Origin: Streptococcus sp. 29887
Lineage (GTDB): Bacteria; Bacillota; Bacilli; Lactobacillales; Streptococcaceae
Assembly: GCF_032595075.1 (NCBI RefSeq)
Contig: NZ_CP118735.1
Coordinates: 586,001 to 650,000, forward strand
Direction of reading: 5' to 3'
Length of the DNA stretch: 64,000 nt
The position numbers and the translations under genes were made by a program. The notes beneath the pieces were generated by a model. That model was not told the origin of the DNA and ran no database searches. It worked only from the letters and a program-made list of their open reading frames with translations. Below, piece by piece: positions 30,217 through 39,406 of this stretch; position 1 is the first letter of the stretch, and each line of letters starts with the position of its first letter.

Positions 30217-32373
30217 ATGGAAGAAAAATATTTGAAAATTGCTCAGGAATTGGGCGTGAGTTTAAAACAGATTGATACAGTCCTAACCTTGACGGCTGAA
30301 GGCAATACCATTCCCTTTATTGCTCGTTATCGGAAGGACGTGACGGGAAACTTGGACGAGGTGGTCATCAAGTCTATCATTGATCGGGATAAGGCCTTGA
30401 CTGCTCTTGCTGACCGTAAGGCTACTGTCCTTGCCAAGATTGAAGAACAGGGCAAGTTGACAGACCAGCTTCGTCAGGCTATCGAGGAAGCGGAAAAATT
30501 AGCAGATGTGGAAGAGCTCTATCTGCCTTATAAGGAAAAACGTCGGACCAAGGCAACGGTGGCGCGTGAGGCTGGACTGTTCCCGCTGGCTCGATTGATT
30601 TTGCAAAATGTGGCTGACTTGGAAGAACAGGCTGCTGGCTTTATCTGCGAGGGCTTTGACACTGCTCAGTCTTGTTTGGCTGGTGCTGTGGATATTTTGG
30701 TGGAAGCTATCTCAGAAGACAATAAGCTTCGGGCCTGGGTTTATCATGAAGTACAAACCAATTCAAGCCTGACTTCAGAGCTAAAAGATCAAGAAGCAGA
30801 CGAGAAGGAAGTCTTTCAGATTTACTATGATTTTTCTGAGAAAGTGGCGAAGATGCAGGGCTATAAGACCCTGGCCATTAACCGTGGGGAGAAGCTAGGT
30901 ATTCTCAAGGTTTCTTTTGAACACAATGTGGATAAAATGATTCGTTTCTTTGAGTTGCGTTTTCCACAGTCTAATAGCTATATCAAGGATGTCATCCAGC
31001 AGGCTATTAAGAAGAAAATTCTACCTGCCATGGAGCGCCGTATTCGGACAGAATTGACGGAAGAAGCAGAAGAAGGAGCTATTCAACTTTTCTCTAAAAA
31101 CCTCCGCAATCTGCTCCTCGTATCTCCTCTAAAAGGCAAGGTTGTCCTTGGTTTTGACCCTGCCTTTCGAACAGGGGCCAAGCTAGCAGTGGTAGACCAG
31201 ACTGGAAAACTATTGACTACGCAGGTCATCTATCCAGTTGAGCCGGCTGGTCAGCGACAAATTGCTCAGGCTAAAAAAGACTTGGCAGACCTGATTGGGC
31301 AATACCAAGTGGAAATCATTGCTATCGGAAATGGAACGGCCAGCCGTGAGTCTGAAGCCTTCGTCGCTGATTTGCTCAAAGACTTTTCAGAAGTTTCTTA
31401 CGTCATCGTCAATGAAAGCGGAGCATCTGTCTACTCAGCTTCTGAGCTGGCGCGATACGAGTTCCCAGACCTCCCCGTCGAGAAACGCTCTGCCATTTCC
31501 ATTGCCCGCCGTCTGCAAGACCCTCTGGCTGAGCTAGTCAAAATCGATCCCAAGTCCATTGGTGTCGGCCAGTACCAGCACGATGTCAACCAGAAATCTC
31601 TGTCTGAAAGCCTGGACTTTGTGGTTGATACTGTGGTCAACCAGGTCGGTGTCAATGTCAATACGGCCAGTCCAGCCCTTCTAGCTCACGTGGCTGGTCT
31701 CAACAAGACCATTTCTGAGAACATCGTCAAGTACCGCGAGGAAAATGGTGCCCTGACCTCTCGTCAGCAACTCAAAAAGGTGCCTCGACTGGGTGACAAG
31801 GCCTTTGAGCAGGCAGCTGGTTTCTTACGCATCCCAGATGCGACTAACTTTTTGGACAATACTGGCGTGCACCCCGAGTCTTACAAGGCTGTGGAAAACC
31901 TGTTAGAACTTCTAGCGATTGACCACTTAGATGAGGCTGCGCAGGAAAAATTGAAGCAGCTTGCTATTGCAGATACGGCAGAAAAAATCGGTGTCGGTCA
32001 GGAAACCTTGAAGGACATCATCGCAGACTTGCTCAAACCTGGTCGTGATTTACGGGATGACTTTGAAGCACCAGTCCTCCGCCAAGATGTCTTGGATGTC
32101 AAGGACTTGGTAGTCGGACAGGAATTGCAAGGCACGGTCCGCAATATTGTGGACTTTGGAGCCTTTGTGGATATCGGTGTCCACGAGGATGGTCTGGTCC
32201 ACATTTCACGCATGGTTAAGCGCAAACGGGATAAAAATGGACGCCAACAAGTCTTTCCGCATCCTAGCGAAGTCCTCGCCGTTGGGGAAATTGTAACCGT
32301 TTGGGTGGCTGAAGTAGATATCAAACGTAACCGTATTGGTCTTAGCCTTTTGAAGCCAAATGGATCTGAATAA
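30217..32373 (+). CDS. tex: Tex family S1 RNA-binding transcription accessory protein
   Basis: A 718-residue protein related to Spt6. It starts [13 protein letters not shown], followed by the helical N-terminal region ([18 protein letters not shown]), a YqgF-like RNase H fold ([20 protein letters not shown], ~310), helix-hairpin-helix repeats ([17 protein letters not shown] and [14 protein letters not shown], ~480-530) and a C-terminal S1 domain ([19 protein letters not shown], ~635-705). The frame is open to 30151 but that part spans the -10 box, so ATG 30217 is chosen. Its end overlaps the sprT-like gene by 14 bases. Confidence 0.93.
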   Translation: MEEKYLKIAQELGVSLKQIDTVLTLTAEGNTIPFIARYRKDVTGNLDEVVIKSIIDRDKALTALADRKATVLAKIEEQGKLTDQLRQAIEEAEKLADVEELYLPYKEKRRTKATVAREAGLFPLARLILQNVADLEEQAAGFICEGFDTAQSCLAGAVDILVEAISEDNKLRAWVYHEVQTNSSLTSELKDQEADEKEVFQIYYDFSEKVAKMQGYKTLAINRGEKLGILKVSFEHNVDKMIRFFELRFPQSNSYIKDVIQQAIKKKILPAMERRIRTELTEEAEEGAIQLFSKNLRNLLLVSPLKGKVVLGFDPAFRTGAKLAVVDQTGKLLTTQVIYPVEPAGQRQIAQAKKDLADLIGQYQVEIIAIGNGTASRESEAFVADLLKDFSEVSYVIVNESGASVYSASELARYEFPDLPVEKRSAISIARRLQDPLAELVKIDPKSIGVGQYQHDVNQKSLSESLDFVVDTVVNQVGVNVNTASPALLAHVAGLNKTISENIVKYREENGALTSRQQLKKVPRLGDKAFEQAAGFLRIPDATNFLDNTGVHPESYKAVENLLELLAIDHLDEAAQEKLKQLAIADTAEKIGVGQETLKDIIADLLKPGRDLRDDFEAPVLRQDVLDVKDLVVGQELQGTVRNIVDFGAFVDIGVHEDGLVHISRMVKRKRDKNGRQQVFPHPSEVLAVGEIVTVWVAEVDIKRNRIGLSLLKPNGSE

Positions 32374-32818
32374 GTATGTGCAGGAAGTTTCCCTGCAAGA
32401 CTTCGGTAAGGAATTTCGGCATGTCGCAGTCTGGAACAGACGATTGAGGTCAACGGGTGGTCGCTTCTTTCCTAAAGATGGCCACTTGGACTTCAATCCC
32501 AAGCACTTAGAGGAGCAAGGTTTAGAAGTCTTTCGGAAGATTGTCCGCCACGAGCTCTGCCATTACCATCTTTACTTTGAGAAGAAAGGCTATCGGCATG
32601 GGGACAAGGACTTTAAGGAACTGCTGGCTGCGGTGGACGGCCTGCGCTATGCTCCCAAACTAGAACAAACTGCCAAGCCTAGTTTGATTTATAGCTGTCA
32701 GTCCTGTGGACAAATCTATCAGCGCAAGCGCCGCATTGACCTAAAAAAATACCGATGTGGGAAATGTCGGGGGCTCCTAGAGGACAATTTCATAAATCAT
32801 AAAAGAACCAGTTCTTAG
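32360..32818 (+). CDS. SprT-like zinc protein
   Basis: A 152-residue SprT family protein. The zinc protease motif HELCHYH (64-70) lies in a helix after a beta sheet, and a C-terminal zinc ribbon has CQSC (~113) and CGKC (~131). Eukaryotic relatives cut DNA-protein crosslinks; bacterial SprT-like proteins are little studied. The 14-base overlap with tex shows translational coupling, an arrangement common in streptococci. A terminator follows. Confidence 0.9.
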   Translation: MDLNKYVQEVSLQDFGKEFRHVAVWNRRLRSTGGRFFPKDGHLDFNPKHLEEQGLEVFRKIVRHELCHYHLYFEKKGYRHGDKDFKELLAAVDGLRYAPKLEQTAKPSLIYSCQSCGQIYQRKRRIDLKKYRCGKCRGLLEDNFINHKRTSS

Positions 32819-32844
32819 ATACCTACTGAGGACTGGTTTTCTTT
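32802..32844 (+). terminator. Terminator of tex-sprT
   Basis: AAAGAACCAGT, loop, ACTGGTTTTCTTT; it overlaps the last codons of the sprT-like gene. Confidence 0.75.
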
Positions 32845-32874
32845 ATGCTTTGTCATTCTAAATTTCGGAAAGTC

Positions 32875-32903
32875 TTGGGATTTTTCTATCTACATGATAT
32901 AAT
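32875..32903 (+). promoter_or_regulatory. Promoter in the sprT-yvlB gap
   Basis: TTGGGA, 17-base spacer, TATAAT (32898-32903) with TGA before it. No gene follows for 220 bases. Confidence 0.6.
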
Positions 32904-32909
32904 TTTATA

Positions 32910-33080
32910 GAAAGCCCTTACGCAGTTCCCAAGCGTATTCATTTTTTACCGTCCAAATCTGAGATACTTCTTTCTATTTTCTTGTTTCGCTGTCACATTT
33001 TCAATTATTTTCAGAAAAGGTGCTCCAGTCTTCTGGATTAGCCTCGGTTTGCCAATATCAGCCTTTGGGCTGATGTTTTT
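32910..33080 (+). ncRNA. Candidate small RNA of about 170 nt
   Basis: A good promoter is followed by ~145 bases without a gene and then by a terminator-like hairpin (ATCAGCC, loop, GGGCTGAT, TTTTT at 33057-33080). Another perfect hairpin, TCCAG-TCTT-CTGGA, lies at 33024-33037. A second extended -10 (TGA-TATACT) follows before the next gene, so the transcript looks self-contained. I do not recognise the class; 6S RNA is possible by size but not shown. Confidence 0.4.
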
Positions 33081-33122
33081 CAGGAAGTTTGTGATATACT
33101 AGAAGGGAATTGAGGTGAAATC

Positions 33123-33884
33123 ATGGTACAGAAACAACAAGAACGATTGATTGAGCTTTATGAAAAGGGGATTTTGACCAAGGAAGAGGCACGGGCCTGT
33201 TTTTTGAAATTTGAGGAACGACCGGATGTGCTCTTTGTGGAAGAAAAACACAAGACTGGCTTTACCTTGCCCAATTTCAAGGTCTTTGCTTCGTCAAAAT
33301 TGAAGCAGGCCTATAGCTTTGAAGGGATAGAATCCTTATTTTTACAGCTATCAGAAGGACGGCTAACCATGACCAAGGCTAAGTCTAATCAGGTCGGGGT
33401 TGAAATTATCTACAATCAAGATGCTCCTGAAAACCAGTTGCCTCGTATCTATGTGGAGAAACGTGGTCTGTATTTTAGTAGCAGCTTGCCTTGTCGTCTG
33501 ACCATTAATTTGCCTCAGGAATGGATGTCCGTACTTGACTTGGAACTGGGGCAGGCAGATGCTCGCTTGGATTATTTACCGTTTGAGGATATTTCTATCC
33601 GTAGTGCAAGGGATAAAAAACAACAGGATATCCGCTTGACAACCTGCGGTGGCTACCCACAGCATCTATCTGTTCAATTAAACCAGGCGCAAGTCACCCT
33701 CTACCCAGGAAAATCTCAAGGGATACAAGGGCAACTGCTTTCTTCATCTGGTCAGGTTCTAGTTAATCGTAAGAAGAAAGATAGCCCCTATCAGTTTGAA
33801 AAATCTGGCAGTGATTTGCTCTTTGTGAAAGGGCAGATGGGACAGGGGGCTATCTATGTGAAAGGAATAAAAGATGTCAATTGA
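33123..33884 (+). CDS. DUF4097/YvlB-like protein
   Basis: A 253-residue protein. Residues 4-27 (QQERLIELYEKGILTKEEAR) resemble the SHOCT-like N-terminal motif of YvlB proteins; most of the rest is beta-rich repeats as in DUF4097 (SVLDLELGQADARLDY, SVQLNQAQVTLYPGK, ending in VKGQMGQGAIYVKG). No signal peptide. It overlaps the PspC gene by 11 bases. In other Firmicutes such pairs belong to cell-envelope stress (Lia-type) regulons; I did not find a convincing LiaR box here. Confidence 0.65.
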   Translation: MVQKQQERLIELYEKGILTKEEARACFLKFEERPDVLFVEEKHKTGFTLPNFKVFASSKLKQAYSFEGIESLFLQLSEGRLTMTKAKSNQVGVEIIYNQDAPENQLPRIYVEKRGLYFSSSLPCRLTINLPQEWMSVLDLELGQADARLDYLPFEDISIRSARDKKQQDIRLTTCGGYPQHLSVQLNQAQVTLYPGKSQGIQGQLLSSSGQVLVNRKKKDSPYQFEKSGSDLLFVKGQMGQGAIYVKGIKDVN

Positions 33885-34146
33885 TTTGTATAAGGTAAGA
33901 CAGGGTAAGATTGTATCGGGGGTACTTGCAGGTCTAGCCCACAAATTGGGCTGGGAAGCTTGGGTCACTCGTGTACTTTTTCTAGCTGCCCTCTTTTTAG
34001 GAAAAACTTCTTTGCTCACACTGGCACTTTATATTGCAGGGGCTTACTTCCTGCCCTACAAGGAAGATAGGGATGCGGAACGCTTTGGAACTGGTCCTCG
34101 AAAGATAAAGGATGCGGAGAAGATACATAAATCTTGGTTTGAATAG
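33874..34146 (+). CDS. PspC domain membrane protein
   Basis: A 90-residue PspC domain protein. KVRQGKIVSGVLAGLAHKLGW is the PspC signature, followed by one or two transmembrane helices (~35-58) with LYIAGAYFLPYK and a charged tail. PspC-type proteins sense membrane or envelope stress. Translationally coupled to the YvlB-like gene through an 11-base overlap. In some streptococci a pair like this lies beside hprK-lgt, as here. Confidence 0.88.
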   Translation: MSIDLYKVRQGKIVSGVLAGLAHKLGWEAWVTRVLFLAALFLGKTSLLTLALYIAGAYFLPYKEDRDAERFGTGPRKIKDAEKIHKSWFE

Positions 34147-34147
34147 A

Positions 34148-34182
34148 AAAAAAACTTGAGTTTTGAAAGCTCAAGTTTTTTG
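34148..34182. terminator. Bidirectional terminator pspC / manA
   Basis: AAAAACTTGAG, loop, CTCAAGTTTTTT between convergent genes. Confidence 0.85.
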
Positions 34183-34206
34183 ATGTTAAAATGAGAATAG
34201 AGGTTC

Positions 34207-35148
34207 TTAATTGGCATGGCTAGCGATGATTTCCATCCGGCCTGTAAAGGTCCATTCAGTCACATCGGCCGGCAGGATGAAGTGGGTTCCTTTTTCAAGT
34301 GGGTAGCTGGTTTCACCGACCTGGATGGTTCCTTGACCGTCAATAACACTGACAAGTAGGTAGGGAACGGTTTGCTCCATCTGGATTTCTCCTTTGGTCT
34401 GCCATTTATAGACAGTGAAGAAGGGATTAGAAACCAGGAGGGTGGTGTCAAGCTTGTCTACTTTGAGTTGGGCAGGTGTTGAATTGGCTACGGGACCGAT
34501 TGTCAATACGTCGATAGACTTTTCAATGTGGAGTTCACGAAGATTTCCAGCATCATCGCGGCGGTCAAAATCATAGACCCGGTAGGTTGTATCGCTAGAC
34601 TGCTGGGTTTCTAAGATCATGATACCCTTACCGATGGCGTGCATGGTCCCGCTTGGAACGAAGAAGAAGTCGCCTTTTTTTACGGGTACATGGGTCAAGA
34701 GCTTGTCCCAATCTCCAGCTTGGATTTGCTGGCGGAGTTCTTCTTTGGATTGGGCATTGTGACCGTAAATGATTTCAGCCCCTTCCTCGGCTTCCAAAAT
34801 GTACCAACATTCTGTTTTTCCAAGTTCGCCTTCATGAGCTAGGCCGTAGCTATCATCAGGATGGACTTGGACGCTGAGCCAATCTTCAGCATCGAGGATT
34901 TTGGTTAAGAGTGGAAAGACCTTATCTTTTGGGTTGCCAAATAGCTGTTTTTCATTTGTGTAGAGGTCATCTAGTCCACGACCCTCATAGCGACCGTTTG
35001 AAACGGTAGTGACACCATTTGGATGGGCAGAAATAGCCCAACATTCACCCGTTTTTTCGCTTGGGATGTCGTAGTGGTAGTTGGTTTTCAGGCGATTGCC
35101 ACCCCAAATTTTTTCATGCATGACAGGTGTCAGGAATAATGGCTCCAT
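34207..35148 (-). CDS. manA: Mannose-6-phosphate isomerase, class I
   Basis: Interconverts mannose-6-phosphate and fructose-6-phosphate; 313 residues. The zinc ligands appear in VQVHPDDSYG (His pair, ~98), ECWYILEAEEGAE (Glu, ~117) and PSGTMHAIGKG (His, ~174), with the class I start LTPVMHEKIWGGNRL and the cupin end. AAGGAGAAG precedes the ATG on the minus strand, with a TATACT -10 about 35 bases upstream. It lies divergent from hprK and convergent with the PspC gene. Confidence 0.94.
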   Translation of the reverse strand: MEPLFLTPVMHEKIWGGNRLKTNYHYDIPSEKTGECWAISAHPNGVTTVSNGRYEGRGLDDLYTNEKQLFGNPKDKVFPLLTKILDAEDWLSVQVHPDDSYGLAHEGELGKTECWYILEAEEGAEIIYGHNAQSKEELRQQIQAGDWDKLLTHVPVKKGDFFFVPSGTMHAIGKGIMILETQQSSDTTYRVYDFDRRDDAGNLRELHIEKSIDVLTIGPVANSTPAQLKVDKLDTTLLVSNPFFTVYKWQTKGEIQMEQTVPYLLVSVIDGQGTIQVGETSYPLEKGTHFILPADVTEWTFTGRMEIIASHAN

Positions 35149-35314
35149 AATCTCTTCTCCTTATTGTTGTTTTTCTATCAATAGTATAACAGATTACCAA
35201 AGAATTTTGTAGTAGCGTGATAATTCCTTATCTGATTAACAACTACTATGATGTCAGAAGCACCTATATTCTGAGGAAAAGTTCTACTTGTTTTGCCCTC
35301 CCACCCCATGCTTG

Positions 35315-35323
35315 TGGTATAAT
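35315..35323 (+). promoter_or_regulatory. Extended -10 promoter of hprK-lgt
   Basis: TGG-TATAAT, 28 bases before the hprK ATG. Confidence 0.55.
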
Positions 35324-35350
35324 ATACTAAAACCGAAAGAGAGGGAAGAA

Positions 35351-36283
35351 ATGACCGTATTTGTGAAAGATTTGCTTGACAATCTGCGGATTGAGTGCGC
35401 CTACAGCACTGAGGAATTACTCAAAAAAGAGATTACTACTGCGGATATTACCCGGCCTGGTTTGGAAATGACAGGTTACTTTGATTATTATTCTCCAGAG
35501 CGTATTCAGCTTATGGGGATGAAGGAATGGTCCTATTTGATGGCCATGACAGCCCATAACCGCTATCAAGTGCTCTCGCAGATGTTTCAACCAGAAACGC
35601 CAGTAATCATTGTGGCGCGTGGTTTGGAAATCCCAGAGGAGATGTATCGAGCAGCTAAGGAGAAGAAGATTGCTATTTGCCGGAGCAAGACTGCGACCAG
35701 CCGTCTATCAGGGGAATTGTCTTCCTATCTGGATAGCCGACTTGCACAACGGACTAGCGTTCATGGTGTCTTGATGGATATTTACGGGATGGGTGTTCTC
35801 ATCCAAGGGGATTCTGGTATCGGTAAAAGTGAAACGGGTCTGGAGTTGGTCAAGCGTGGTCACCGCTTGGTTGCGGATGACCGTGTGGATGTCTATGCCA
35901 AGGATGATGTGACCCTCTGGGGTGAGCCTGCGGAAATTCTGCGCCACCTACTAGAAATCCGTGGAGCTGGAATTATCGATATCATGAGTTTGTATGGTGC
36001 CAGTGCTGTTAAGGATTCATCAGAGGTTCAATTGGCTGTCTACTTGGAAAATTATGAAACGGGCAAGGTCTTTGATCGTCTTGGGAATTCTGGCGATACT
36101 ATTGAAATTGCTGGCATTTCTATTCCGCAAATTCGTATCCCAGTTAAGACAGGTCGAAACATTTCTGTGGTCATTGAGGCAGCAGCCATGAACTACCGTG
36201 CTAAGCAGATGGGCTACGACGCTACTAAAATTTTTGAGGAGCGTCTAGGAAATCTTATCCAGCAGAATAAGGAAGAGGGCTAG
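35351..36283 (+). CDS. hprK: HPr kinase/phosphorylase
   Basis: Phosphorylates and dephosphorylates Ser-46 of HPr, the key step of carbon catabolite repression in Firmicutes. From ATG 35351 it has 310 residues; the frame is open 21 codons further up but lacks a ribosome site there, while AGAGGGAAG precedes 35351. Walker A is [11 protein letters not shown] (~153-163), the family signature [15 protein letters not shown] (~202), and the N-terminal domain holds the [13 protein letters not shown] stretch. First gene of hprK-lgt-DUF948-YtxH, with 3 bases to lgt. Confidence 0.96.
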   Translation: MTVFVKDLLDNLRIECAYSTEELLKKEITTADITRPGLEMTGYFDYYSPERIQLMGMKEWSYLMAMTAHNRYQVLSQMFQPETPVIIVARGLEIPEEMYRAAKEKKIAICRSKTATSRLSGELSSYLDSRLAQRTSVHGVLMDIYGMGVLIQGDSGIGKSETGLELVKRGHRLVADDRVDVYAKDDVTLWGEPAEILRHLLEIRGAGIIDIMSLYGASAVKDSSEVQLAVYLENYETGKVFDRLGNSGDTIEIAGISIPQIRIPVKTGRNISVVIEAAAMNYRAKQMGYDATKIFEERLGNLIQQNKEEG

Positions 36284-36286
36284 TAT

Positions 36287-37063
36287 ATGGATCCAATTGC
36301 CATTCGATTAGGCCCCTTAGAAATTCGCTGGTATGCTATCTGTATTTTGCTGGGTTTGGTCTTGGGTGTTTACCTGGCGACTAAGGAGGCACCACGCAAG
36401 AAGATTTTGCAGGATGATATTTTAGATTTTATCTTGTTGGCCTTTCCACTTTCCATCATCGGAGCAAGGATTTACTATGTAGCTTTTTCTTGGAGTGAAT
36501 ACAAGGATAATCTGCTCTCTGTCTTTGCCATTTGGAATGGTGGCATTGCTATCTATGGTGGTTTGATAACAGGTGCCCTTGTACTTTATTTCTTCACTCG
36601 CTACCGCTTTATCAATACGCTAGATTTTCTGGATGTGGTAGCTCCCTCAGTCATGATTGCTCAAGCCATTGGACGTTGGGGGAATTTCTTTAACCAGGAG
36701 GCCTATGGTAAGGCAGTGGCGAGTTTGGACTATTTGCCAGCTTTTATCCGTGACCAGATGTACATTGATGGAGCTTATCGTCAGCCGACCTTCTTGTTTG
36801 AAAGTCTTTGGAACCTACTTGGTTTTGGTTTGATTTGTGTCTTGCGTAGACGGCCAAACTTGCTCAAGCAAGGTGAGATCACAGCCTTTTACCTGATTTG
36901 GTATGGTTTTGGTCGCCTCTTGATAGAAGGCCTGCGGACAGATAGCCTCATGTTCTTGGGAATTCGTGTTTCCCAATGGCTGTCTGGACTTCTTATCCTC
37001 ATTGGAATTAGCATGGTTGTGGTGCGGAGAAGAAAAACTTCTATTCCATTTTATCAATCATAA
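36287..37063 (+). CDS. lgt: Prolipoprotein diacylglyceryl transferase
   Basis: Adds diacylglycerol to the lipobox Cys of prelipoproteins at the membrane, for example the cyclophilin lipoprotein at 47021-47827. The 258-residue protein has about seven hydrophobic helices. Signature residues are [10 protein letters not shown] at the start, [11 protein letters not shown], the [11 protein letters not shown] stretch with the essential Arg/Asn region, and [15 protein letters not shown] (~125). Three bases after hprK, the usual streptococcal order. Confidence 0.95.
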   Translation: MDPIAIRLGPLEIRWYAICILLGLVLGVYLATKEAPRKKILQDDILDFILLAFPLSIIGARIYYVAFSWSEYKDNLLSVFAIWNGGIAIYGGLITGALVLYFFTRYRFINTLDFLDVVAPSVMIAQAIGRWGNFFNQEAYGKAVASLDYLPAFIRDQMYIDGAYRQPTFLFESLWNLLGFGLICVLRRRPNLLKQGEITAFYLIWYGFGRLLIEGLRTDSLMFLGIRVSQWLSGLLILIGISMVVVRRRKTSIPFYQS

Positions 37064-37073
37064 AGGAGAAGGT

Positions 37074-37487
37074 ATGATTATTGAAATTTCTGTCTTGATT
37101 ATTGCCCTGTCCATTGCGGCGGTTGCAATCTATGTTATCTTGTTATTGAAAAAGTTGGGGACGGTGACGGAAGAGGCCCAACAGACCCTCAAGGTCTTGA
37201 CCAGCGATGTGAATGTGACTCTCTACCAGACCAATGAACTCTTGGCCAAGACCAATGTTTTGGTGGAAGATGTCAACGGGAAGGTTTCGACCTTGGACCC
37301 TTTGTTTGTTGCGGTGGCAGATTTGTCCACTTCTGTGTCTGACTTGAATGCTTCGGCGCGTGATTTGACGGTCAAGGCCAAGTCGGCAGGTGCCAATACG
37401 GTTAAAGCTGGCGGAGCCCTCTCTGCCTTGTCAACTATCTCATCTCTCTTAGGTAAGAAAGGAGAAAAAAATGGTAAAAAAATCTAG
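37074..37487 (+). CDS. DUF948 family membrane-anchored protein
   Basis: A 137-residue protein with one N-terminal helix (MIIEISVLIIALSIAAVAIY), then a long helical region of the DUF948/YtxG type with repeated hydrophobic heptads (VLTSDVNVTLYQTNELLAKT, VDLSTSVSDLNAS-like). Such proteins occur with YtxH in general-stress operons. ATG 37074 has AAAGGAGAAGG before it; the frame is open further into lgt. It overlaps the next gene by 17 bases. Confidence 0.85.
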   Translation: MIIEISVLIIALSIAAVAIYVILLLKKLGTVTEEAQQTLKVLTSDVNVTLYQTNELLAKTNVLVEDVNGKVSTLDPLFVAVADLSTSVSDLNASARDLTVKAKSAGANTVKAGGALSALSTISSLLGKKGEKNGKKI

Positions 37488-37971
37488 TGTTTTGACCAGT
37501 ATCTTATTGGGAGTGGCTGGTGGTGCAGCTGCGGCAGCCTTTCTGGCAAGTAAAACCGGTCAAGCGGTCAAAGAAAAAGTAGTCAACTTTGCCAATGACT
37601 ACAAGGAAAATCATGAGGAAATCAATGCTGATTTGGTCAACAAGGCCCAGGATTTGGGTAAACAAGCTACAGACCGCTTTGCAGAAGTCAAAACCCAGTT
37701 GGAAACTGGTGAATTGACTGTTGAAGATTTGGTCAAGTCAGGTAAGGAAAAATCTGTCGAAACCTTTGAGCAAATCAAGGAAAAAATTGCAGAACAAAAT
37801 CTGACTACTGCGGATATTTTGGAAGCTATTAAGGCTAAAACAGTCAAGGCTCCAACGGTAGATGTGACGGAAGAAGAAGTCGAGGACGCTGTCATTGTAT
37901 CAGAGGATATTGAAATTTCCATTGATGATGTTGTGACGGAACCAGTCTCAGAAGAAAGAAATGAAGGTTAA
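37471..37971 (+). CDS. YtxH domain protein
   Basis: A 166-residue protein that begins with a Gly/Ala-rich membrane segment (SILLGVAGGAAAAAFLASKTGQ, YtxH signature) followed by a charged, helical, acidic tail (VTEEEVEDAVIVSEDIEISI). General-stress type protein of unknown role, usually paired with DUF948 as here. Last gene of the hprK operon, closed by a hairpin at 37976-38013. Confidence 0.85.
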   Translation: MVKKSSVLTSILLGVAGGAAAAAFLASKTGQAVKEKVVNFANDYKENHEEINADLVNKAQDLGKQATDRFAEVKTQLETGELTVEDLVKSGKEKSVETFEQIKEKIAEQNLTTADILEAIKAKTVKAPTVDVTEEEVEDAVIVSEDIEISIDDVVTEPVSEERNEG

Positions 37972-37975
37972 TTAG

Positions 37976-38013
37976 AAGAAACTAGCTTAGATTTTTCTAG
38001 GCTGGTTTTTTCT
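37976..38013 (+). terminator. Terminator of the hprK operon
   Basis: AAACTAGC-TAGA, T-rich loop, TCTA-GGCTGGTTTTTT. Confidence 0.75.
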
Positions 38014-38090
38014 ATGTTTTAAGATGTCATCCTGCATTCTATTTTCAGTGGATAGCCTGATTATGAATATTTTGAAATTAGTTTCTATAT

Positions 38091-38120
38091 AGTAAGCGTT
38101 TACACAAAAACGCTTGCTAT
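38091..38120 (+). promoter_or_regulatory. cre-like palindrome
   Basis: AGTAAGCGTTT, five bases, AAACGCTTGCT. The left part read on the other strand, TGTAAACGCTTACT, is one base off the catabolite-responsive element pattern. It lies ~140 bases before the aminotransferase gene. The interval 37972-38257 otherwise shows only the terminator. Confidence 0.35.
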
Positions 38121-38257
38121 CATCAATAGGTAAGCGTAGTAAATGAAAACTAAAATACTATATATTTTTCAAGTGTCGGCACTGGAACAATCCCTCATCA
38201 CTAAGCCTGAAGAATGTGGTACAATATAGACAGTAAAAAAATGAAGTTGGAATAAAA

Positions 38258-39382
38258 ATGAAATTACCACGTTTCGGCGTTGAGGAGTGGCTAAATGTCC
38301 ATGAAACCAGCGCTACCTATGACATTGCAGGAGTGTCCATTTCTGCCTTAACCTTAGATGAATTATTCGCCTTGTCGGGTACCAATCCTGAGGATTTTTA
38401 TAAAAAATTGCAGGGCACTAAACTTAATTATGGCTGGATAGAAGGTTCACCGGAATTTAAAGAAGCTGTTAGTCAGCTCTACGAACAGGTCAGTCCCGAA
38501 CAAATTCTCCAAACCAATGGGGCAACAGGGGCCAACTTGTTAGTTCTGTATAGTTTGATTGAGCCAGGTGACCATGTCATTTCTCTCTACCCGACCTACC
38601 AACAACTCTACGATATTCCAAAGTCCTTAGGAGCAGAAGTGGATTTGTGGCAGATTGAGGAAGAAAATGACTGGTTGCCAGACTTGGAAAAACTGCGTCA
38701 GCTCATCCGTCCTAACACTAAGATGATTTGCATCAACAATGCCAATAATCCAACTGGTGCTGTCATGGATAGGGCTTATTTGGAGGAGTTAGCAGCCATT
38801 GCTGGTGAAGTTGGGGCTTACATTCTATCGGATGAAGTCTATCGTTCCTTTTCTGGACTGGATGTGCCGTCTATCATTGATGTCTATGACAAGGGTATTG
38901 CGGTTAATAGTCTGTCTAAGACCTATTCTCTGCCAGGTATTCGTGTCGGTTGGGTGGCTGCTAATCATCAAGTAACCGATATTCTGAGAGATTACCGGGA
39001 TTACACTATGATTTGTGCAGGTGTCTTTGATGACATGGTGGCCCAACTCGCTCTGGCATCTCGCCAAGAGATTTTGAAGAGAAATCGGCGCATCTTAGAA
39101 GAAAATTTAGCTATTTTGGACCAATGGATGGAGAAGGAACCCTTGGTTTCCTATATCCGACCAGCGGTCGTATCCACAAGCTTTGTCAAGATTGCAGTGG
39201 AGATGCCTATGGAAGAATTTTGCTTGCAACTCTTGCAAGAACATGGAGTTCTTCTAGTTCCTGGTAATCGGTTTGAACGTGACGGCTATGTCCGTCTAGG
39301 TTTTGCCTGTGAACAAGAAACCTTAATTAAGGGCTTGGAAAAGCTATCTCAATTTTTAAGAAGATTCGATAACAAAAACTAG
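38258..39382 (+). CDS. PLP-dependent aminotransferase, class I/II
   Basis: A 374-residue fold-type I aminotransferase. INNANNPTGAVMD (~155), LSDEVYRSF with the Asp/Tyr pair (~190) and NSLSKTYSLPGIRVGW with the PLP-binding Lys (~216-222) are clear; the last Arg is in VRLGFACE. The amino donor and product cannot be read from sequence. Ribosome site is weak (GTTGGAATAAAA). It ends convergent with the Mbeg1-like gene, and one hairpin (39374-39406) covers both stop codons. Confidence 0.9.
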   Translation: MKLPRFGVEEWLNVHETSATYDIAGVSISALTLDELFALSGTNPEDFYKKLQGTKLNYGWIEGSPEFKEAVSQLYEQVSPEQILQTNGATGANLLVLYSLIEPGDHVISLYPTYQQLYDIPKSLGAEVDLWQIEEENDWLPDLEKLRQLIRPNTKMICINNANNPTGAVMDRAYLEELAAIAGEVGAYILSDEVYRSFSGLDVPSIIDVYDKGIAVNSLSKTYSLPGIRVGWVAANHQVTDILRDYRDYTMICAGVFDDMVAQLALASRQEILKRNRRILEENLAILDQWMEKEPLVSYIRPAVVSTSFVKIAVEMPMEEFCLQLLQEHGVLLVPGNRFERDGYVRLGFACEQETLIKGLEKLSQFLRRFDNKN

Positions 39383-39406
39383 TTCAGTCACCTGAGCTAG
39401 TTTTTG
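39374..39406. terminator. Bidirectional terminator over two stop codons
   Basis: AAAAACTAG-TCAG, TCAC, CTGA-CTAGTTTTT (one bulge on each arm). Confidence 0.75.

Noticed and set aside
32819..33122. LiaR box upstream of the YvlB/PspC pair
   Set aside because: I looked because of the regulon known in relatives but found no convincing inverted AGTC-type repeat.
38091..38120. Confident CcpA site controlling the aminotransferase gene
   Set aside because: One mismatch to the core pattern and about 140 bases from the gene; kept only as a low-confidence feature.
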